Origin: Pelomonas sp036404855
GTDB lineage: Bacteria; Pseudomonadota; Gammaproteobacteria; Burkholderiales; Burkholderiaceae_C
Assembly: GCF_036404855.1 (NCBI RefSeq)
Contig: NZ_DASWYS010000275.1
Coordinates: 1-64,000 of the forward strand
Direction: 5' to 3'
Length of the DNA stretch: 64,000 nucleotides
Shown here one piece after another: positions 58,800-64,000 of this stretch. Positions within the stretch are counted from its first letter, which is position 1; each line of letters opens with the position of its first letter. The position numbers and the translations under genes are program-made. The notes under the pieces were generated by a model. It made no database searches, had not been told where the DNA came from, and saw nothing but the letters and a program-made list of their open reading frames with translations.

Positions 58800-60449
58800 A
58801 TGTCCCAACAAGGTTTCGACTACATCATCGTGGGCGCCGGCACCGCCGGCTGCCTGCTGGCGAACCGCCTCAGCGGCATGCGCGGCAAGCGTGTGCTGCT
58901 CATCGAGGCGGGCGGCAAGGACGATTACCACTGGATCCACATCCCCGTCGGATACCTCTACTGCATCGGCAACCCGCGCACCGACTGGTGCTTCAACACC
59001 GAGGCCGAGGCGGGCCTGAACGGCCGTAGCCTGCGCTACCCGCGCGGCAAGGTGCTGGGCGGCAGCTCCAGCATCAACGGCATGATCTACATGCGCGGCC
59101 AGAGCCGCGACTACGAGCACTGGGCCGACGCCACGGGCGACGACACCTGGCGCTGGGAGCGCGTGCTGCGCGCCTTCCGCCGCCACGAGAACCACTGGCG
59201 CCTGGACAACCCCAAGACCGCTCCCGAGGGATTTGCCGCCGTTCACGGCCACAAGGGCGAGTGGCGCGTCGAGCAGCAGCGCCTGCGCTGGCCCATCCTC
59301 GACGCCTTCGCCGCCGCCGCGGCCCAGGCTGGCATCCCGGCCACGAGCGACTTCAACGCCGGCAACAACGAGGGCGTGGGCTATTTCGAGGTCAACCAGC
59401 GCAAGGGCCTGCGTTGGAACGCGGCCAAGGCCTTCCTGCGGCCGACGGCCCTGGGCCGGCCCAACTTCGAGCTGTGGACCGGCGCGCAGGTACGCAAGCT
59501 GCGCCTGCTGCGCGACGACACGGGGCTGCGCTGCTGCGGCGTCGAGGTGCTGACGCCGCACGGCGTCGAGCAGCCATGGCTCAACGTCGGCGGTGAAGTC
59601 ATCCTCGCGGCGGGCGCCATAGGCTCGCCGCAGATCCTGCAGCTCTCCGGCCTGGGCCCCGGCGCGCTGCTGCAGGGCCTGGGGATCACCGTCGAACAGG
59701 ACATGCAGGGCGTGGGCATGAACCTGCAGGACCATCTGCAGATCCGCGCTGTCTACAAGGTCGACGGCGCCCGGACGCTGAACACCCGCTCGGCCTCGCT
59801 GATCGGCAAGGCCATGATCGGCCTGGAGTACGCGCTGCGGCGCAGCGGCCCGATGAGCATGGCGCCCTCGCAGCTCGGCGCCTTCACGCGCAGCAGCCCC
59901 ACCAAGATCTGGCCCGACCTGGAGTACCACGTCCAGCCGCTATCTCTGGATGCCTTCGGCGAGCCGCTGCACAGCTTCAACGCCTTCACGGCCAGTGTCT
60001 GCAACCTCAACCCGACCAGCCGCGACACGGTGCACATCACGTCGCCGGACGCCGCCGTGGCGCCCGCCATCCGGCCCAACTACCTGGCCACCGAAGCAGA
60101 CCGCCAGGTGGCCGCCGACAGCCTGAAGCTGACGCGGCGCATCGTGTCCCAGCCGGCGCTGGCGGCCTTCAAGCCCGAGGAGTACAAGCCCGGGACGCAG
60201 TTCCAGACCGACGAGGAGCTGACCCGCCTGGCCGGCGACATCGCGACGACCATCTTCCATCCCGTGGGCACCTGCAAGATGGGCCGCAACGAGGATCCCG
60301 GCGCGGTGGTCGACTCACGGCTGCGCGTGCGCGGCGTGACGGGGCTGCGCGTGGCGGACGCCAGCGTGATGCCGACGATCACGAGCGGGAACACGAACTC
60401 GCCGACGCTGATGATTGCGGAGAAGCTGGCGGGGTGGCTGGTGGGATGA
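58800..60449 (+). CDS. GMC-family FAD oxidoreductase (choline dehydrogenase-like)
   Basis: A 549-residue flavoprotein. The FAD-binding fold starts YIIVGAGTAGCLLANRLS (8-25) and continues with LLIEAGG. GMC signatures: RGKVLGGSSSINGMIYMRG and ILAAGAIGSPQILQLSGLGP (cited in parts). The C-terminal active-site region carries FHPVGTCKMG with the catalytic His and, later, NTNSPTLMIAEKLA. Oxidises an alcohol; choline dehydrogenase-like in form, but betA specificity is not proven and no betaine genes adjoin. ATG at 58800, 50 bp after creD. Confidence 0.88.
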   Translation: MSQQGFDYIIVGAGTAGCLLANRLSGMRGKRVLLIEAGGKDDYHWIHIPVGYLYCIGNPRTDWCFNTEAEAGLNGRSLRYPRGKVLGGSSSINGMIYMRGQSRDYEHWADATGDDTWRWERVLRAFRRHENHWRLDNPKTAPEGFAAVHGHKGEWRVEQQRLRWPILDAFAAAAAQAGIPATSDFNAGNNEGVGYFEVNQRKGLRWNAAKAFLRPTALGRPNFELWTGAQVRKLRLLRDDTGLRCCGVEVLTPHGVEQPWLNVGGEVILAAGAIGSPQILQLSGLGPGALLQGLGITVEQDMQGVGMNLQDHLQIRAVYKVDGARTLNTRSASLIGKAMIGLEYALRRSGPMSMAPSQLGAFTRSSPTKIWPDLEYHVQPLSLDAFGEPLHSFNAFTASVCNLNPTSRDTVHITSPDAAVAPAIRPNYLATEADRQVAADSLKLTRRIVSQPALAAFKPEEYKPGTQFQTDEELTRLAGDIATTIFHPVGTCKMGRNEDPGAVVDSRLRVRGVTGLRVADASVMPTITSGNTNSPTLMIAEKLAGWLVG

Positions 60450-60517
60450 GGCCCAAACGCCGCGATGTCAGGTTCGCAGCCGCCGGCAGTCATTCCTGCG
60501 ATATCTAGAAGAACCGC

Positions 60518-61114
60518 TTGGGAACGTCCCTTGCCATTGCGTGGACCGCTCTCATGGCGGCCCCGCCCATCTCGGTCATCGCTTTCATTGCCGTGATGAG
60601 GGCCCGCCCCGCGCTGATCAAACGCTTTGTCTTTGGGAGCGCGCTTTTCATTGTCAGCGTGATGGGCGCCGCACGGCTGGACGTCTCGTTCATGTCCACC
60701 CCCGTCAACGTCGCCTGCCTGGCTGCCGCCTATCTGGCCTATGTCTTTCTGGCCGCGTCGTTTTGGCTGGTGAAGCCGCTGATCCTGCGAGTACCCGCAC
60801 TGGTCATCGCCGCCGTCCCAGTTCTCGCGGGATACATGATGGGCACCGTGGGCCTTCTCGGTCTGGCGTTCATCATCGGCGACTACGCCAACCCGCCCTT
60901 GCAGACGCTTCGAATTGACGCGAACCTTGAATGCCGCGTCATCGCATGGGGCAATGCCACGGCCGACTCGGGGTATACGGTGCATCTGTACCGGCAGGCG
61001 CCGCTGATCCCCTTTGTCGAAAGGGAGGTCTCTCGCGTGAGAGTCGACGAGACGCGGCCAGGGCCAGGCCCCGCGACCGCCTCATGCAAGGACGCCCTGG
61101 CTGCCATGCACTGA
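60518..61114 (+). CDS. Hypothetical membrane protein
   Basis: A 198-residue protein with four hydrophobic segments in its first 125 residues (about 14-30, 36-54, 62-85, 90-118) and a polar, probably soluble C-terminal 75 residues with two Cys (LECRVIAWG and TASCKDAL). I do not recognise a family. The TTG at 60518 follows an in-frame stop closely; the ATG at 60554 (MAAPPISVIAF) is an equally good start. Isolated between two unrelated genes. Codon use is normal, but G+C looks slightly lower than around it. Confidence 0.55.
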   Translation: MGTSLAIAWTALMAAPPISVIAFIAVMRARPALIKRFVFGSALFIVSVMGAARLDVSFMSTPVNVACLAAAYLAYVFLAASFWLVKPLILRVPALVIAAVPVLAGYMMGTVGLLGLAFIIGDYANPPLQTLRIDANLECRVIAWGNATADSGYTVHLYRQAPLIPFVEREVSRVRVDETRPGPGPATASCKDALAAMH

Positions 61115-61180
61115 AGAGCACCGACCGACGGTTCCACGCGGCGAGCCTCCACGCACTCGCGGAGACCGACAATCGGGCCA

Positions 61181-63094
61181 ATGCAGTCCCCGGCTCCGCC
61201 TCTCCGTGTCCTTTCCGTCATCCCCCCGATGACGCAGCTGAACACGCCCTACCCGTCTACCGCCTACCTGACGGGCTTCCTGCGCTCGCGTGGCATCGAC
61301 GCCCATCAGGTGGACTTGGCGCTGACGCTGGTGCTGGCCCTGTTCTCGCCGGCCGGCCTGGCGCAGGTCCGCGAAGCCGTGCTGGCCCTGCCCGATGCGA
61401 ACCGCACACCGCAGACGGCCTGGTTCGCCGCCGAATTCAATGCGATCGCCGCCGCCGCGCCGCGCGTGCTCAGCTTTTTGCAGGGCCGCGACCCGACGCT
61501 GGCGCATCGCATCAACACGCGGACCTTCCTGCCCGAGGGGGCGCGCTTCGCGTCGCTGGACAACTACACCGGCGAGGAAGGCGAAGACCCGCTCGCCTGG
61601 GCCTTTGGTGCCTTGGGCCTGCAGGACCGTGCCCGTCACCTCGCCACGCTGTTCCTGAACGACCTCGCCGACGTATTGCGCGACGCGGTGGACGCGCGCT
61701 TCGAGTTCGTCCGCTACGCCGAATCGCTGGCCGCCGCGCAGGCGCACTTCGACCCGCTGGCCGAGGCCCTGGCCGCGCCGCCCAACCTCGTCGACGCGAC
61801 GCTGCAGCGTCTCACGCTGGCTGCGTTGGAGCAGCAAGACCCGGACGTCGTGCTGCTGTCGGTGCCCTTCCCCGGCTCGGTCTATGCGGCGCTGCGCATT
61901 GCGCAGACCATCAAGGCCGCGCGCCCCGGCACCGTGACGGTACTGGGGGGCGGCTATGTGAACACCGAGCTGCGCGAGCTGGCCGAACCGCGCCTGTTCG
62001 ACTTCGTCGACTACGTGACGCTGGACGCCGGCGAGCGGCCGCTGCTGGCGCTGCTGGAGCACGTCGCCGGCAAGCGCTCCAGCACCCGCCTCGTGCGCAC
62101 CTTCTGGCGCGACGAGGGGCAGGTGAGGTACACGAACTTCGTCGAGCCTGACGTTGCATTTGACGACGTCGGCACGCCGACCTGGGACGGCCTGCCGCTG
62201 GACCGCTATCTGTCGCTGCTGGACATGCTCAACCCCATGAACCGGCTCTGGAGCGACGGACGCTGGAACAAGCTGACCGTGGCCCATGGCTGCTACTGGA
62301 AGAAATGCAGCTTCTGCGACGTCAGTCTGGACTACATCTCGCGCTACGAGGCCGCCTCGGCCGAAGTGCTGGTGGACCGGATCGAGGCCATCGTCAGGGA
62401 GACCGGTCAGACGGGCTTCCACTTTGTCGACGAGGCCGCGCCGCCGAAGGCGCTGAAGGCGCTGGCCGAGGAGCTCATCCGCCGCGGCGTGGCCATAAGT
62501 TGGTGGGGCAACATCCGCTTCGAGAAGACCTTCACGCCAGAGCTGTGCCAGTTGCTTGCCGACAGTGGCTGCATCGCCATCTCGGGGGGGCTGGAGGTGG
62601 CGTCCGACCGACTGCTAAAGCTCATGAAGAAGGGCGTCAGCGTGGAGCAGGTGGCGCGCGTGACCAAGGCGTTCGCCGATGCCGGCGTGCTGGTGCATGC
62701 CTACCTCATGTACGGCTTCCCGACGCAGACGACGCAGGACACCGTGGACGCGCTGGAGTACGTGCGCCAGCTGTTCGAGAACGGCTGCATCCACAGCGGC
62801 TTCTTCCACCGCTTCGCCTGCACGGTGCATTCGCCCGTCGGCCTGAACCCGGCGGAGTACGGTGTCACGCTGCAGCCCCTGCCTGCCGACGGGCGCTTCG
62901 CGAAGAACGACATCGCCTTCATCGATCCCACGCCCACCGACCACGACGGCCTGGGACAGGGGCTGAAGAAGGGTCTCTACAACTTCATGCACGGCATCGG
63001 CATCGAGCAGGACATCCGCGCCTGGTTCCCGGTGCGCGTGCCCAAGACGACGGTGCCGCGCCGCTTCGTCGAGCGCGCGCTCACGCACGCCTGA
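61181..63094 (+). CDS. B12-binding-domain radical SAM protein
   Basis: A 637-residue enzyme. An N-terminal B12-binding-type domain (about 8-275; RVLSVIPPMTQLNTPYPSTAYLTGF then VTVLGGGYVNTELRELAEP) precedes the radical SAM barrel. The cluster motif is HGCYWKKCSFCD with C371, C376 and C379, a CX4CX2C variant seen in several B12-type families. Later blocks: FHFVDEAAPPKALKALAEEL, ISGGLEVASDRLLKLMKKGV, AYLMYGFPTQT. The reaction is unknown; relatives do methylations or unusual C-C chemistry. GACAAT lies 7 bp before the ATG with no ribosome site. No partner gene identifies a product. Confidence 0.84.
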   Translation: MQSPAPPLRVLSVIPPMTQLNTPYPSTAYLTGFLRSRGIDAHQVDLALTLVLALFSPAGLAQVREAVLALPDANRTPQTAWFAAEFNAIAAAAPRVLSFLQGRDPTLAHRINTRTFLPEGARFASLDNYTGEEGEDPLAWAFGALGLQDRARHLATLFLNDLADVLRDAVDARFEFVRYAESLAAAQAHFDPLAEALAAPPNLVDATLQRLTLAALEQQDPDVVLLSVPFPGSVYAALRIAQTIKAARPGTVTVLGGGYVNTELRELAEPRLFDFVDYVTLDAGERPLLALLEHVAGKRSSTRLVRTFWRDEGQVRYTNFVEPDVAFDDVGTPTWDGLPLDRYLSLLDMLNPMNRLWSDGRWNKLTVAHGCYWKKCSFCDVSLDYISRYEAASAEVLVDRIEAIVRETGQTGFHFVDEAAPPKALKALAEELIRRGVAISWWGNIRFEKTFTPELCQLLADSGCIAISGGLEVASDRLLKLMKKGVSVEQVARVTKAFADAGVLVHAYLMYGFPTQTTQDTVDALEYVRQLFENGCIHSGFFHRFACTVHSPVGLNPAEYGVTLQPLPADGRFAKNDIAFIDPTPTDHDGLGQGLKKGLYNFMHGIGIEQDIRAWFPVRVPKTTVPRRFVERALTHA

Positions 63095-63128
63095 GGGGCG
63101 TCTTGGACCCGCCGGCAACGGCCGCCGA

Positions 63129-64000
63129 TCAGGACCGCAGCGGTGGCAGGCTGATCCGCGCCCTCAGGCCCTGGCCGGCGTTGGCGTCCAGCAGCTCCAG
63201 CAGGCCGCCGTGGCGGGTGGCGATGTCGGACGCGATGGCCAGGCCGAGGCCGCTGCCGGAACCGCTGGCGCTGCTGCCCCGCCGGAAGCGCTGCATGGCC
63301 GCCGGCCGCTCCGCGGCCGGAATGCCGGGGCCGTTGTCCTCAACTTCCAGCCACGGGCCTTCCAGCCCGCTGCCGCAGCGCACGGTGATGCGCGCACCCG
63401 GGCCGGCATAGCTGACGGCGTTGTGAATGAGGTTCTCCAACGCCTCGCGCAGCAGGAAGGCGTGCCCCAGTGCCGGCGCCTCCTCGAGCTCGAAGCCGAG
63501 GTCGACGCCGCTGGGCAGCGTCCGGTGGGCCCAGTCCTGGCCACTCTCGATCGCGATGTCGCGCAGATCGATGCGCTGGCCGACGTTGACGCTGCGATCT
63601 TCGGCCCGCGCCAGGGACAGCAGTTGCTGGGCCAGGCGTGCGCTGCGCATGACGCGCTGGCGCAGCCGCTCCAGCATTGGGTCCAGGCGCTGGTCGTGCG
63701 GTTCCAGCATGGCCAGCTCGATCTCGGTCTGCAACGAGGTCAGGGGCGTGCGAAGCTGGTGGGCGGCGTCGGCGAGAAACTCGCGCTGCGCGCCGGCGGC
63801 GCGGTCCAGCCGCTCGAACAGGCGGTTGAAGGCAGCCTGCAGCGGCACGAGCTCGCGCGGCAGCGGCGCCTCCAGCGGCGTGAGGCGGTGCAGGTCGCGG
63901 CGCTCCAGCTCGGCGCTCAGGCCGGTCAGCGGCGCCAGGCCCTGGTGGATGGCCCACCAGCCTGCCAGGGCCAGCAGCGCCACCAGCCCCAGACCGCTGA
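63129..64000 (-). CDS. Two-component sensor histidine kinase, truncated by window end
   Basis: The C-terminal 290 residues of a QseC/TctE-type sensor kinase whose N terminus lies beyond base 64000. A membrane helix (GLVALLALAGWWAI) is followed by HAMP, HisKA with ADAAHQLRTPLTSLQTEIE (phospho-His in AHQLR), and HATPase with NLIHNAVSYAG, EDNGPGIP and GSGLGLAIASDIA. The stop is at 63129-63131, converging with the radical SAM gene (34 bp between). Its response regulator gene is expected just outside the window. Confidence 0.88.
   Translation of the reverse strand, partial: SGLGLVALLALAGWWAIHQGLAPLTGLSAELERRDLHRLTPLEAPLPRELVPLQAAFNRLFERLDRAAGAQREFLADAAHQLRTPLTSLQTEIELAMLEPHDQRLDPMLERLRQRVMRSARLAQQLLSLARAEDRSVNVGQRIDLRDIAIESGQDWAHRTLPSGVDLGFELEEAPALGHAFLLREALENLIHNAVSYAGPGARITVRCGSGLEGPWLEVEDNGPGIPAAERPAAMQRFRRGSSASGSGSGLGLAIASDIATRHGGLLELLDANAGQGLRARISLPPLRS

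Overview
The window is high-GC (roughly 70%), densely packed bacterial chromosome. Gene content and order point to a betaproteobacterium of the order Burkholderiales, of the Rubrivivax/Roseateles/Leptothrix kind. The pointers are rsmB-DUF4390-ntrY-short ntrX, kdsD-kdsC-lptC, creBCD, a tkt/gap neighbourhood, many 1-4 bp gene overlaps and several ATG starts lying directly behind a -10-like hexamer. The lineage call is inference from synteny and protein style; no rRNA gene is present.

Region by region. 1-3956 is accessory DNA ending at the 3' end of a tRNA-Phe gene. It holds two unrelated HipA-family kinase toxins facing each other (10-1392 + and 1508-2830 -), a HipB-type antitoxin overlapping the second, four copies of a 14-bp motif upstream of that antitoxin, and the C-terminal stump of an HNH endonuclease. 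This looks like one end of a genomic island at tRNA-Phe. 4108-9730 is core: the NtrY/NtrX-like two-component pair, DUF4390, rsmB and divergent folE. 9774-12161 is a Kelch protein-queC-lemA unit. 12289-26011 holds DUF4139 and DUF4440 proteins, proA, a TPR protein, a double M16 peptidase, an AEC transporter, a sensor kinase and topoisomerase III. 26132-30043 holds a SET-domain methyltransferase, birA, a SPOR-like membrane protein and a GlyGly-CTERM subtilase.

30183-35668 has gap and tkt separated by a lineage-specific cluster: two intact secreted paralogs built of TonB-C-like repeats, with a broken third copy between them. 35781-40101 carries a hemerythrin, a large beta-propeller diguanylate cyclase and a small lipoprotein. 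40111-44770 is a three-gene operon for a 2-oxoacid:acceptor oxidoreductase with a FAD/Fe-S partner that probably links it to NAD(P). 44881-48721 has a PAP2 phosphatase divergent from the Kdo/LPS genes kdsD-kdsC-lptC plus an SDR. 48934-51728 has a DUF5916 outer-membrane-type protein and a glycine-rich RRM protein.

51962-58749 is a run of coupled plus-strand genes: a membrane protein, a BtuF-like protein, marC, a nitronate monooxygenase, then creB-creC and creD, with an exact CreB-box match between creC and creD. 58800-63094 has a GMC oxidoreductase, an unknown membrane protein and a B12-type radical SAM protein. The window ends inside a sensor kinase gene (63129-64000, minus).

Items most worth a second look: the HipBA locus with its operator array and a kinase whose metal-binding Asn is Ser; the triple TonB-C-like secreted family; the KorAB-FAD operon; the CreB box; and the back-to-back rsmB/folE promoters with no room for 5' leaders.
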